Of a stretch of DNA of 64,000 bases, positions 35,352-46,623 are shown piece by piece. How positions within the stretch are numbered: the first letter of the stretch is position 1; each line of letters begins with the position of its first letter. Source of the DNA: Rhizophagus clarus (taxonomy: Eukaryota; Glomeromycota; Glomeromycetes; Glomerales; Glomeraceae); NCBI GenBank assembly GCA_015698045.1, contig BLAL01000278.1, forward strand, positions 434,001 through 498,000, read 5' to 3'. Below the pieces are notes generated by a model. The model did no database searches, was not told the DNA's origin, and was given only the letters and a program-made list of their open reading frames with translations. A program made the position numbers and the translations under genes.

Positions 35352-36799
35352 GATCAGTCCATTATTATTATTGGAATCTAGATGAAATAAATGTATTATT
35401 TTTTATGTTTAAATCTTACTTTTATCTCTATAAAAGAAATTTCTATGTCAACAACTGTTTAAAATATATAGTTTTTTTTACGTAAAACGGTTCTTGTCAC
35501 TTTTTCTATAATTTTTTTTTACAAAATAAAATTAAAAATTTTACGAAAAATGTTTTGGGATTAAAATTTGTTTTAACAATATGCAAAGTTATAATTTCAT
35601 TTTTTTTTTTTTTTTTTCTGACCAAGTCTTATTTACTTTATTATATTTTGTCTATTTATTTCGTTATTTATTACAAATTTGTATGTTTAGAATAACTTTG
35701 TGAGAATAAACTATTTATCATAATTGACCTTACACGAATATTATTTTTTTTAAGCAAATGGTAAAATTTCTCACGTCGATAATTAATTTGGCGATCTTGT
35801 CGTTTTGTGATCACAATGCCTTAAAAAAATTGCAGATCCTTGGCCGAACGTGTAGCATAATCTTAGCCAGACATCACGTGAAATTTCCTTTTTCGCGTTT
35901 TAACAACCGAAGGAAAGGAGCTTCAATATGTATATTCCAAGTGTTGAATGAATTATGCAAAAAAATGCAGTAGAACAACATGATCATCGAGGGCGTATTT
36001 AGTATGAGACTTTTTTAAGACATGAAATTCTATAAAAGGAACAAAGGAACAATTAAAAACAATACTGTTTCATCCTAAAAATCAGATTATTTTAGGTAAG
36101 TTTTATTATCTTTGGCATAAGCATATGCATGATGTTATAAATAATTCTGATAAAAACAAAAAAAATTAGCTCAAAATCTTTAATAGGTTAATCAGTTTAG
36201 CGGTTTCACCCGGTTCATATGATAAATTTATTAATAATTTTTAGGAACTCCGATTACGTTGGCGTTTTGGGTATAAAATAAATTTTTTTAAAAGCAAAAT
36301 GAGCTAAATGAAGTATCTTATCAAAGGAAAATGGTTAATTTAGTTAATTCGTTAATTTTTTTCAAAAAAAAAAATAATAAATAAATAAATAAAAAAGATA
36401 AAAAGAAAAGATTTGAAAGTTGTATTACGGAAGGTTGGTGTCTCAAACTTTTAGTACATCGAAGCTTAGTAAGATTTAGTAAATTTAGATATTCATCAGA
36501 CTAATTTGCGAAGACACGAAGGCAAAAACTCTGTTGATCTTCCAATAAAAAATTTTTTTTTTTAAAAAAAAATTTATTATGCATTGGATCTCCGCTCAAA
36601 AAATTTCACGCACGTACTTACTGTGCCGATCATTGATCACGTGTATGAACAGAAAGCAACTAAAAAAATTTAAAAAGCTATTCTGGGTGGTTGTTTAATT
36701 GAGCAACTACTTTCCATTCCTGAATTGATGGTCTATATTAAAAAAATTTTTCGGCAGGTTTCAAGAAATAGCAAACAGTGAACAAACGCGGATAATAAA
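35352..36799. other. intergenic, no supported gene
   Basis: A 71-codon frame at 35758-35973 starts with ATG (MVKFLTSIINLAIL...) and carries basic residues near its end (FNNRRKGAS), but has no recognisable motif. Poly(A/T) blocks at about 35600 and 36360. Confidence 0.3.
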
Positions 36800-37019
36800 T
36801 CGTCAAAGAATAAATCCAAGAAGACAATGTCAAAAATCAAAACCAATCAAAGATAATTCATTCACGTAAGAAGTTACGGTCTAAAGCCTTAGCGGAAATT
36901 CCAGATCTTTACAAAAATTAATTTAAATACAAAGATTAGTGCAGGCTGATGAATTTTATATTCTAAAAACCAAGGATCATTTTAACAAATCAATTTTGAT
37001 TTCTGAACAAGAAGGATAG
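36800..37019 (+). pseudogene. 3' remnant of an unidentified gene
   Basis: Plus-strand frames give a basic stretch (SKNKSKKTMSKIKTNQR), then with a frame change SKALAEIPDLYKN, and after a stop and gap QADEFYILKTKDHFNKSILI ending SEQEG and a TAG at 37017-37019. The residue composition is coding-like; the family is not recognised. Confidence 0.28.
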
Positions 37020-37896
37020 TTAGAAATAGTGGTTTTCGGAATTATTTCCCCAGATAATTTTTAAACTTTTTATTGAATAATTTGTTTTACCCTTCTTTCT
37101 ATCCATTTTCTTTTATTTCACCCCGCTTTTAGCATTATAGTGAGTTTTGTTTTCCTTTTTCTTTGTTTTTTTTTTTTTTTTCAGTTTTAGTTATTACATT
37201 ACTTTAAAACCATTACTTGCGAATTGGATTTATTTTGATCTTTGTAATTTCTTAGTTATATTCGTTTCATTTTGTATGCATTGTTGTCTTGTACTTATTA
37301 TGTACGTTCTTGGATCTACAAATTTATCTAATAAAGATTGCCTTATGGCATATGCGCAAGTAAAAAAAAAAAAACGTTGTGACACTGAATATCCGAAAAA
37401 CAGGGGTTAGCCCAGGGTTCTCAAAAAAGTTACTTCATGATATATTTGGTGGTTCTTGTCTTATATTTTCTATGTTATTTTTACTAAATTGTGATTGAGA
37501 AATTTTGACCAAAAAAAAAAGTTCGTAAACTCATATTCCGAAAAGAAAATGACTTGGGGCGCCAGAAATCATGCCATCATCATAATCATTTAACAACTTT
37601 TATCGCGAACTAACGGGAAAAAATCAAAGTACTACGGTAGGCTTATTCCGAAAGGAGATTAGTATACAGTATGTCACTTAAACATGTTCTTAACAAATAT
37701 ACAGTTGATGTATGAAGTTTTGTTTATCTCAAATATAGACTAATTTTTATTATTGATCGAGCGTGGAAGTTAAAAAATAAGAAATTATAAATAAATAAAT
37801 AAACTATTATTTCCTGTTTGTAATAATGACATAATATGTCCAATCAAAAATTGATAAATTGATAAACACAAAAACACAAAATCACGAAAGATATAT
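37020..37896. other. intergenic, no gene recognised
   Basis: The frame at 37147-37410 has no ATG start and is driven by poly(T) codons. Contains an A-run near 37360 preceded by aataaag (37331), consistent with a retroposed 3' end, but this is weak. Confidence 0.3.
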
Positions 37897-38715
37897 TTAA
37901 TGTTTCTCCTTTTTTATAACTCTCAATGATTTTTTGTTTTCATCTAAATCCTTTCTCAATCTCTTGTTCGATTTAATCAAAGAATCATTTTTCTCTTCTT
38001 CATCTCGTAATTTCCTCTTTAAAATTTTGTTTGAATTCTCCAAGTCATTGTTTTCCAATTTTGATTTATCTAATTCTCCTCTAATCTCTTCAAGTTTCTT
38101 TTCCAAAGTTTTGACATAATTCCAAACTTCATAATCAATATCCTGTAACCTTTCATTACTTTGTTGTACTTGGTCAACTTTTCTATCAACTAAAATAGGC
38201 GTAGATGAAACTTCGCAACTTTGGTTAAATTTTCTAGAATTATATGATTGAGTAGAAGTTTGTGTCGGTAAGGGTCGTAATGGTGTGGTGTAAGAATTAT
38301 TTTCTTTGTGTAATTGAGAGTGTGTTTGCGTTGATAAATGTTGTGATGATGTAATTTCTGTATTTAAAGTATTATTCTCTTTGGATTTTTTAGAAAAACA
38401 ATTATTCAAAGATTTTCTTCTTTTAAAATATTTAAGTGGAGTTTTAATAATTCTTGGTTCTTCCCAACAAAAGAAATTACATCTTTCATCATGCATGGAT
38501 GTTCCAAATTTACTACAACTATAAAATAGCCTTCCCCTATTCCTTCCAAATTTTACTTGTTTTCTGATACTAATAATTCTACAATCACAATATTTATTAA
38601 TTAATGGTGGTGGTGGTGGGTTTGGGTAAACAATATTTGGAAATGGAATATTAGGGTCTTCTCTATGATTATAATAATGAATATAATATGACTTGTTGCT
38701 TCTTCCTGAAGACAT
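37897..38715 (-). CDS. zf-GRF zinc finger protein with C-terminal coiled coil
   Basis: 272 residues, intronless. A GRF zinc finger lies at about residues 43-84: CDC (C43, C45), GRNRGRLFYSC (C67) and CNFFCWEE (C79, W84), the CxC..G(R)N.GR.FY.C...C.FF.W pattern that binds single-stranded nucleic acid in TOP3A, NEIL3 and APE2. It is preceded by a proline run (about 31-38) and followed by a Lys-rich and Ser/Thr/Gln-rich disordered linker. Residues about 195-265 form a long charged coiled coil (LEKKLEEIRGELDKSKLE...). Such stand-alone GRF plus coiled-coil proteins are frequent in Glomeromycotina and may be transposon-derived or regulatory; the role here is unknown. Start chosen at the only upstream Met. 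Confidence 0.85.
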   Translation of the reverse strand: MSSGRSNKSYYIHYYNHREDPNIPFPNIVYPNPPPPPLINKYCDCRIISIRKQVKFGRNRGRLFYSCSKFGTSMHDERCNFFCWEEPRIIKTPLKYFKRRKSLNNCFSKKSKENNTLNTEITSSQHLSTQTHSQLHKENNSYTTPLRPLPTQTSTQSYNSRKFNQSCEVSSTPILVDRKVDQVQQSNERLQDIDYEVWNYVKTLEKKLEEIRGELDKSKLENNDLENSNKILKRKLRDEEEKNDSLIKSNKRLRKDLDENKKSLRVIKKEKH

Positions 38716-39474
38716 ATTGATATATGTGTAATGTGATATTTTTTTTTAAAAAAAAAAAAGAATTTTTGATCAAAGCGTTTTGCAAAAAATTTAGTTGTAA
38801 ATAGGAAGAAGTAGTAAAAAATATTTTATTTTTGAAATCGAAAGTTTTGACCATATGTAAACAGATCGACAACCCGCCGATCATTCACTTAATAGTCAAT
38901 CGATTTCCTTTTTTGCGTTTTTCGTCATTCTACTGTGCATATTTCATTTAAAATTTACTTTTAACTTTTCGAAGAAAAATTTATAAGTCTTTTCGTACAA
39001 AATATAATACTGGAAATTTTAAATTTACGAAAACCATTTTAGAAATTATTTAAGCTCACGCTGGGCTAATTACAAATTTTTTTTTTTTGAAAAATTTTAA
39101 ATATATTGTTATAATATTGATAGAATGGTTGGTTAGTACTTTGTGAAATTAATTATTTTTGATAAACAAATAAATAAATGATAAGAATAAATAGCTCGTT
39201 TTTTTTTTATCTTAACCGATTAAAATTAGTTGAATTTTTCACTAACAACAACTCCAATACATCCTTATGTAGAGTATTTCATGCTCATATGATTACTTAT
39301 TTTTATTCTCCTTAATCGCAAAGAACAATGATAGATCTCTGTTACATATAAATAGTCTAATGTATTAAAGAAAGAGACGTTATTTTTCTAAATTTACGAT
39401 TTGTGTTTTATGTATCAGTATGTAGCTAAAAACATAATAGTTTCCGAATCCATACGAACGTACAAAAAATCACA
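38716..39474. other. 5' flank of the GRF gene and intergenic DNA
   Basis: No supported ORF. A poly(T)-poly(A) hairpin (ttttttttt-aaaaaaaaaa) lies just upstream of the start at about 38740-38758. Confidence 0.3.
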
Positions 39475-39770
39475 AAATCTTGCAATCCCACAAACCAAAC
39501 CCGAAAATCCGAATCACAAGTCCATAAATAAAAACCCATAAAACTCAATCACAAACACTAACATGAACCCACAAAACTTGAATCGCGAACCCATAAACCC
39601 ACAAACCCGTATCACAAAACGAGAATCATAAACCCATATAAACCCACAAAATCTAATTAACAACTCCCATAAACACGAACTACAAAAACTTCACTCACAA
39701 ACCCACAAACCACAACCCACAATATCAGAATCACAAACTCTTACACTCATAAAATCCGACTCGCATAGCG
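39475..39770. repeat. minisatellite of (aatcacaaacccataaaa) words
   Basis: cacaaa(a/c)cc(c/t)(g/a)aatcacaaaccc-type words recur at intervals of 13-30 bp (caaacccgaaaatccgaatc, aaacccataaaactcaatc, gaacccataaacccacaaac). The plus strand is almost free of G and T-poor compared with its flanks. Confidence 0.65.
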
Positions 39771-40725
39771 AACTTTAGTTGTCTCGATCAAATTGGCAAA
39801 TTTCGACCGTTCATCAGTTATTGTATAATTATTGTTTTTACCTTGTGACTTCGTGAGTCCGTAAAACTGAATTATATGTTTATAACCGTTAGTTATATGC
39901 GTTAAATAAGCCTAGAATGTACGATCAACCATTTGATGTATAGCGTGCTTCAATTCTTGGATTGTTTGGGTAGTCATGTATGAAAACACGACTAGAAAAA
40001 GGATCTAATAGTAATTATTTAGAATTTTTAATGTTTGTAAAATATACACTAGAAAGTGTATTACTTTCGTGTTCTTGCACTATTTCTACCATTTTGTTTG
40101 TAATTCAAAACTAAATAGTTTCGCTATTAAATATTTTTGAAGCCAATTTCAAGACGATTCCCGAAGCTGCAAAATCCAGTTTCGAAAGCATGCTAATTGC
40201 TAAGTCTTCGATAATTAGCTTAAATATGAAATCGCTATTTACGTCATTACACATTATTCGAATTTGTCCCTCCATCACAAATTCGCAATTCATATTTATC
40301 ACGTAAATTTATTTAGTAAAATGTGCCAAAATCGGCCCATATGATAAATATCGCAAAATCGATCAATATTTGTACTATTTAGGCCAGGATACAAACCCAT
40401 CGAATAGCAAAAAAATTTTTATGTACCACAGGCTACGACCTGGTTTACATTTTTCTTTTACACGACTCTTTTATGACAATTAAGATCACAGTGGAAAGAT
40501 CTATAAAACAAATAATGTGCATATTCAATACGAATGGGAGAGTTACAAAAACTTGTATATTGTATGCATGTGTGGTAATCATACGCACAGGTGGATTAAG
40601 CATTGTCACATATCATCATACCATGATTAATAAGTTCACATTAATTAAAGTATTAATTAAGAATTTACGCCAATTAAGACACAATTTTACCAGCTAATGT
40701 TACCATTCAGATATATATCACATTT
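39771..40725. other. intergenic, no supported gene
   Basis: Minus frame 40111-40302 (63 codons) has no recognisable motif. No repeats noted. Confidence 0.3.
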
Positions 40726-41052
40726 TCATGCATGTGCGAACTTTGAGATCCAATCGGAAAATAGTATTCCTGGGCCGATTATAGATATGGCTGAAGTTTC
40801 TTCTATCGTTTCGGTCGTTATTAACACAGCAGCAATCGCACCAGAAACGCCAGATATAACTGTTACTCCAATAAAATAATATAAAAACTTTTTATTAAAA
40901 AATCCTATTTGCCAAATTAAATCTAATAAAATGTTAACATATTGTATGAAATATATAGCAGAATTTGATGCTACTGCATTATTATCATTCTTAGAGTTTG
41001 AACTGGAAATTAATAAAGTAATGACAGCACAAGTAACAGCCACGTTAGCCAT
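40726..41052 (-). CDS. hypothetical small membrane protein
   Basis: 108 residues with three hydrophobic segments: VAVTCAVITLLIS (about 4-16), IYFIQYVNILLDLIWQIGFF (about 33-52) and FLYYFIGVTVISGVSGAIAA followed by VLITT (about 56-80). The remainder is a short C-terminal tail with FSDWISKFAHA. The first segment could act as a signal anchor. No family recognised. It follows the gene at 41186-41521 on the same strand with 133 bp between. The hydrophobic pattern is more gene-like than chance, but support is limited to a single frame. Confidence 0.4.
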   Translation of the reverse strand: MANVAVTCAVITLLISSSNSKNDNNAVASNSAIYFIQYVNILLDLIWQIGFFNKKFLYYFIGVTVISGVSGAIAAVLITTETIEETSAISIIGPGILFSDWISKFAHA

Positions 41053-41185
41053 TAGTTTGATTATAGAACTCTATTAAAAAAATGGAAGATGATCGAGAAT
41101 TCGATGAAGCTATAGGTTATTTAAATGAGAAACCTCTTAAATGAATATAAACAAACAAATAATAAACAAAATAAAAACAAACAAA

Positions 41186-41521
41186 TCATACTCCTAATTT
41201 ACGATATATCCTAGTTCCTTCTTGAACCTCATCTCGAACCAAAGTTAGGTATTCTACTTTGTCATCATTACTAAGCTTGTCGCAAAGTAAACGTGACGAT
41301 GCGCTCAAATGATCACGAACCCTTCGTAAATCATCCGGTAAAACTAGAGATGATGTTACAGAAGGTTCTTTCACTTCTTGTTTACTGGTATAATTGCATC
41401 GTCAGAAGGAGTTACGGTAGAACCTTCTTTTCCTGTTTTGTTTTCTTCAGCTGAAATGACAAAATGTTGTTAGTAGGCTTTATTAAATTAAAAAAACATA
41501 TATTCCCTAGAACTTACTCAT
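41186..41521 (-). pseudogene. small acidic/helical protein gene with an apparent frameshift
   Basis: A possible 4-nt exon 1 (ATGA, 41521-41518) with a GTAAGT donor joins after 67 bp to exon 2 at 41450, giving MTEENKTGKEGSTVTPSDDA; this frame soon ends. The strongly coding-like remainder, KEPSVTSSLVLPDDLRRVRD followed by HLSASSRLLCDKLSNDDKVE and VRDEVQEGTRIYRKLGV, lies in a different frame and ends at 41186. Either the gene is frameshifted near 41385-41410 or the first exon is elsewhere and the second frame is the real one. The helical, charged C-terminus is not a family I recognise. Confidence 0.4.
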
Positions 41522-43394
41522 ACTGAAATTGACAATAATAAGAGAAAGTGATGAAAGTTGATTAAGCCACTAAAAAATACTTTATATCTTGTGGTAATAG
41601 TGACACATGACATCATCATCAAAATGATAAAATTACGTAAATAATAACACAATTTCAAATGGAAATTCCGCAGCAAACATATTAGAAACAACGAGACCGT
41701 GACCCAAAGTCATCGCCCCTGCAGTTGTCCATTTGTATTCTTTCAGGAATACATTTAATTTCTGCGCAGTAACACGTGGTTTGTTAAGTATCAATGTTTC
41801 TTCTAGTAGTGATCTGAGGTTTTATCGGATTTGTTATGAGTTGCCCATCGTGATCTAGGTATCACGGTTTGGCTTATCTCATCACGTTTCTGACAATGGC
41901 TATTTAGCAACCTTATTGATGGTATTGGATCAAAGCATGGATCGGTTATAATTCATTAGATCGTCCGACGTCAATGATGTTGGTTCACTTGGTTGGCAAA
42001 CAAACTAGCAAACGTATCAAAGGTTTCGCGATTCTTTAACCTTTATTTGATTATGATATGCCGCTAATCTTCCAGCCAGAGATATATTACATCGTAATTA
42101 GTCTAATCTTATTAACAACACATTAAAATGTACATCTGCAGAACTGGAATCTAACCATCATTTATGTATGGTATGCGCTTATCATTAAGATATAATCCAT
42201 TCCATCATCACAATATTTTACAAAAAACCGTTGAAATAACTGATGAATTAACGATCTTGTAAAAGACATGATCAATTGAGATAAGTCTTCGCATGGATTA
42301 ATGACTCACCCTGCATATTTAATTTTTCACCATTTAATTCCAAAGATACTCATCTTTATTTTTAAAGCTTTTTAACAAAATTTTAGTATCAGAAATTATT
42401 GCTACTTTGTGTTTAATCTTACTATAGACTGTTACAAGTTATTTGAAGCACAAGATACATGTATATATACATATAAAGCCTAAACAATGTCACGAAGAAA
42501 TCATTTTCACATAAAGACAGAATAGAAAATGTAAACGCTTGTCTAGTAAAAAAGCTTGGGTTTACCTTACCATCAGAAATTTGCGCTCATTTCAACCACT
42601 ATTGAACCACTTCCCCATCTTCATTTTTCTTTTAGTTCTCCAATTTCCTTTGATTTGTGGATACGACCACGTTCAGATCGCTCCCTTTTAAACAAGTCGA
42701 AAGGGGCCTGCCTTCGGGTGGATGACTGGATTAGAATAGTGACTTTTACACGCCCCTTTGTCTATTCAGGTATATATTTTTGCGTATATTTCGTTTATTC
42801 ATTGTAACTTTTATGAAAAAAAATAAATTTTGGAAATTAAAAAAAATTCGATTGAAAATATAAGCTTAACCTTCATATTTCATATACGATGCAACATATA
42901 GTTTTAAGATCATTTTAATAGAATTTCACGCCAATACTTTTTTTATAAATACAGATAAATGCTAATAGCTGCAGAAATATGAACCATACTGTACGATCTG
43001 CAAAAAATAAGACATAATACCTCTTTTATACTGTAGTAAAAATGAGAAGTGAATGATTGCAGAGAGTTATTTAGTTTGCTACTGTATAATAAATAATTTT
43101 TATAAATTAAAATACTAATATCGATGCATCTAAATTTGCTTTATTCTACTGATAAAAAATGCTATTTTTTTCAACTGTTCTTTAGTCCAATTAGCACAAA
43201 AACCTTTGTCTTTTCAAGTAATGATATATGTTACCATTTATAATACAATTCATTAAAGTCAACTGGTTCAAAGACTTTTTCTAATTTTAAAATTCTTAAT
43301 AATACCTAACTCAAGATACTTTCGCCTATTTACTTATCACATTACACACATAACGCACGATGTATTAAACGACCACGTCAATCTAACACAGTTT
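41522..43394. other. intergenic, no gene recognised
   Basis: More GC-rich patches at 41790-42080 and 42650-42770 suggest old coding or element DNA, but every frame is broken. The 83-codon frame at 42556 shows no motif. aaaggggc (about 42701) and gcccctttgtc (about 42754) form an imperfect inverted pair. Confidence 0.3.
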
Positions 43395-44235
43395 TAATAT
43401 AAACATTACCCATAATTCATCCTGATAACTTTTAATTACACCATTACTTTCATATTTTTCAAACCAGGATAATTTAATAAAAAATTATTCTTTTCGCCAG
43501 TTTCTAATAATAAAGAATTTCCAATTTTTAATCTAAAGAATTATAATTAAATTTCAAATTAAAATAAAATTTTGGGGATTTTTCAACTAATAAATTTAAT
43601 AATTTATTACCATTAACCATACTTATTAATATCTTCACCCTCATAAATGAATTTGAAATTTTATTAATTAAATTTCAACATTTACAAGATCAAAATCACA
43701 ATTTTTCATAATAATTGCAACATATCCTATATTTAAACAATTTTGGTAAATTGTTTTAATGAGTATTTTCAATACCTATAATTACAAAATATATTCCAAT
43801 TTAAGTAAATCTCCTTGAACTCTTTACTCTTATATTTTGTATCAATTTGATTAACAATTAAATTAATTGAAAAGTATGAAGTTTAGGACAACAAGAAGTT
43901 CTTATAATAATGTTAGATAAATTGCCAATTTTTGTAAATTAATAGAATTTTCAAGAATATGAGATATGAAAGAATTCTTGGAACAAAATCCAAATTAGAT
44001 TCTTTTAAATTAATAGCATGATATTTTAAAGCCGTACCAATTCTTCTTGAAGAAATGATTCATCATCATCTTCTTCAGATTTATGATTAAATCAACTTTT
44101 TTTGTACTTTAATTAATCTTGCTAGTCCAGGATTATCAATCAAATCTTCAATGATAAATTTATTAATTATTAATAGAATCACAATTTTGAATCAAACCAT
44201 AAAAGAATGATTAATCACTGGATAAACCATTTTCG
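43395..44235 (-). pseudogene. F-box/LRR family pseudogene (C-terminal half)
   Basis: Minus-strand translation with many frame changes and stops gives family-typical blocks in the right order: ENSINLQKLAIYLTLL, IKTIYQNCLNIGYVAIIMKN, LLNLLVEKSPKFYFNLKFNY, a LETGEKN.. block at the FFxNWxxR position, and the ending NGVIKSYQDELW. This ending parallels TKGIVKDYYNDLY in the gene at 1-887. The F-box itself is not recognisable near 44235. It is the fourth member of this family in 44 kb, so the region is an F-box cluster with births and deaths of copies. Confidence 0.62.
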
Positions 44236-44284
44236 GTTCCCAGAAAAATATTTTAAATGATGAGTTGAATAATATGGCAGACAT

Positions 44285-45090
44285 TTCTATGTCAAAAGTC
44301 TGCTGATTTTCAACAGGCCCCCTGTGTTTTTTAGCAGGGAGTCTGCTGTTTTACAGCACACCCTCCGCTGTTTTCTGCAGGTGCCTCTGCTGTTTCACAG
44401 CAGGTCCCCTGCTGTCATTGCAGCAGGTGATGTGTTGCACAAACAGATCAGCACAAAACTGCCTTTTGCGATAGTTTTACCAACCGGTTGGGAAATTATA
44501 ATCAAATTTAGTAGTTCATGAATAAATTTGGAAATTTTTGTAGATCTTTTGGTTGTAGGATAAAAATTCAATTTTATCACAAAAAATATTGAACTTTAAA
44601 AATAAACATCCTTATACAATTAGTGATTTCTTAATAAATAAAATGATTTTTACTGAAATTTAATTGTCTGGTAATTATTGTGTAAATAAGTTTGAGATTT
44701 ATATGGCAATACAGATTACCAACCATATTAAAAAAAATATTATATTTTTACCATAAAATTTTGTCTATTTCAATAGTACCGGGTGATAACAGAGCACCTG
44801 CTGAAAACAGCAGTAGGTTTGCTGCAAACAGCAGGGAACTTTCTGCAGAACAGCAGGGTCTGCTGCAAACATCTGCTGAAAAATCAGGATCCGCTGAAAA
44901 ACAGCATGGGATCCGTGGGATCTGCTGCAAAATATCCGCTGCAAAACAGCAGGTGGCCTGCAGGTGGTCTGCTGCAAAATAGCAGGACACCTATTGCAAA
45001 ATATCCAGGTGTCCTGCTGCAAAATAGCAGGACACCTGCTGCAAAATATCCAGGTGGTCTGCTGCAAAATATCAGGACACCTGCTATGAA
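44285..45090. mobile_element. foldback element with CTGCTG hairpin-minisatellite arms
   Basis: Left arm 44285-44430: (tctgctgttttacagca) units with T-rich loops. Right arm 44777-45090: the inverse, ctgctgaaaacagcag and caggacacctgctgcaaaat units with A-rich loops. Each unit is itself a small hairpin (CTGCTG..CAGCAG). A spacer of about 350 bp of AT-rich DNA separates the arms. The same word family forms the array at 63755-64000. ORFs through the arms in several frames are repeat artefacts. Confidence 0.65.
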
Positions 45091-45522
45091 AATAAATCCG
45101 TTAATGCGAGTTCCATCTTTACAAATTGCTATTAATTTTACAATAAAATTTATTCTTTTTAGGTCAATTTCCATCCTTATGAAAGAAGCTCATTTGGATT
45201 TAATTATGTATAGTTTGCAATAAATCACACAATAATTGTATAGACTTAAATTGTATTTTGTAACATATAAATTTTTATTTTTATCTTGCTATGGACCATA
45301 TTTAATTCAAATCTATAAATTTAAGTCAAATGGAATTAGCATAGTAATCAAATTTATATAGTAATTATACAAATAATAAAAGAGTAATATAAATAAAGAA
45401 ATTAGTAACTAGCTATATTGTATAAAAATATTAAAATACAGTTTATGGAATTATTAAACTTATACTCTAGACAGATGGATCCGTAAATGCATCATTGGAT
45501 TAAGAATTACAGATCATTCAAA
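45091..45522. other. intergenic, no gene recognised
   Basis: AT-rich spacer; no ORF, repeat or motif of note. Confidence 0.3.
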
Positions 45523-45820
45523 TTTTTTTTTTAGAGCTAAAGGTATAGTAATCAATTTTATTAACACACAAAAAGCGACAAAGTCGCACAAATACAAAAA
45601 ACGAAAACATAAGCTCCCTATATCTAAGAATAACCTAAGCTAAACTAGATAAACGAACCCAACCTTGATATCACCATCTCCCTTACTGACGCCAACTGAA
45701 TGTTTTAAGCAAAAGCACGTCAACGGTCTCGAACAGGATGATGATACCTACGAATAAAACTAACAAAAGAAAAAAAAAAAAAAAAATAGAAAAATTCTAA
45801 ACACTTTTTTTTTTCTTCCA
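45523..45820 (-). other. possible retroposed 3' end (poly(A), antisense)
   Basis: On the minus strand a GC-richer stretch of about 280 bp ends with ...gttaataaaattgattac..., an AATAAA-like signal, followed about 25 bp later by an A10 run (plus-strand T10 at 45523-45532). This is the form of a non-LTR or processed-transcript 3' end. No coding sequence can be read, and no target-site duplication was found. Confidence 0.25.
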
Positions 45821-45829
45821 AACATAACA

Positions 45830-45860
45830 GCATCATCCATTTTGAAAACAGCGATAATAA
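45830..45860. mobile_element. solitary TIR of the 12327/15656 element family
   Basis: gcatcatccattttgaaaac followed by agcgataat matches the right ends at 13330-13353 and 15792-15820. No partner end was found within about 1.5 kb to the left. Confidence 0.4.
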
Positions 45861-46180
45861 AAAAACGACTTAACATTTTTTTTAAGTCGTTTAATAAAAA
45901 AACGACTTTTAACGTTTTTTTTAATGTCGATTAATAAAAAACGACTTTTAACGTTTTGTTTTTTAAATCGTTTAATGAAAATAAAACGATTATTTAAGTT
46001 TTTTTTTAAATCGTTTAATAAAAAAAAAACGACTATTCAAGTTTTTTTAAAGTCGTTTAATGACAAAAGTGACTTTTACCGTTTTTTTTAAAGTCGTTTA
46101 AAAATGATTTTTCGATTATTTAAGTTTTTTTTGAATCGTTTAATAAAATTAAAACGATTATCGTTTTTTTTAACGTTTCT
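45857..46180. repeat. hairpin satellite of (aaacgact...agtcgttt) units
   Basis: Six to seven units of about 45-60 bp, each an inverted repeat: aaaacgacttttaacg..tttttaa(a/t)gtcgtttaat. It is related in sequence to the 'aaacgat' satellites at 48830-49640 and 53255-53460 inside the HECT gene's large intron. Confidence 0.7.
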
Positions 46181-46623
46181 TTTAATAAAAAAAAGATAAA
46201 ATTTAAAGACTGATTTCCAATTTTTAAGTTACATCAATATTAATAATATGTTAATTCACGTTACGGATCCAGAAGTATATACCCTTATAGGACGATTAAC
46301 ATCCTTGTAGAGTACCCCTTTATTATCGATATTTAACTGCTTTTTCTTTTTAGGATTCATTATAGTCATCATTCCCTTTCACTTTGGATTACTAGTTTTT
46401 TTTTAGGTTTTTTGAGTTATCGTATAACATCATATATTTAGTATAAGACATCTATTGTACATTTTCAAATAATTTATTTTTAGTGGCGTTAAAGAAATAA
46501 AAAAAGCCATTGTTTGCAATACTTTATAATAAACTAGTTTTTCTAGCAAATTTCGATTTTATTTAATTGTTAAAATTTGAACAAAATTTTGAGTTTTTTT
46601 TTATCTCCCATTTTCTTTCTATT
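46181..46623. other. 3' flank of the HECT gene
   Basis: AT-rich, no ORF. No terminal inverted repeat matching the DNA right of the integrase gene (57898 onward) could be found by eye. Confidence 0.3.

Noticed and set aside
41081..41143. Short frame MEDDREFDEAIGYLNEKPLK on the plus strand
   Set aside because: Only 20 codons; coding-like, but no continuation or context.
44692..45223. Several overlapping frames on both strands across the CTGCTG repeats
   Set aside because: Open in many frames because the repeat lacks stops; composition is pure repeat translation.
45857..46180. CRISPR-like regular repeats with spacers
   Set aside because: Units are hairpin satellite in a eukaryotic context; no unique spacers of constant length and no cas genes.
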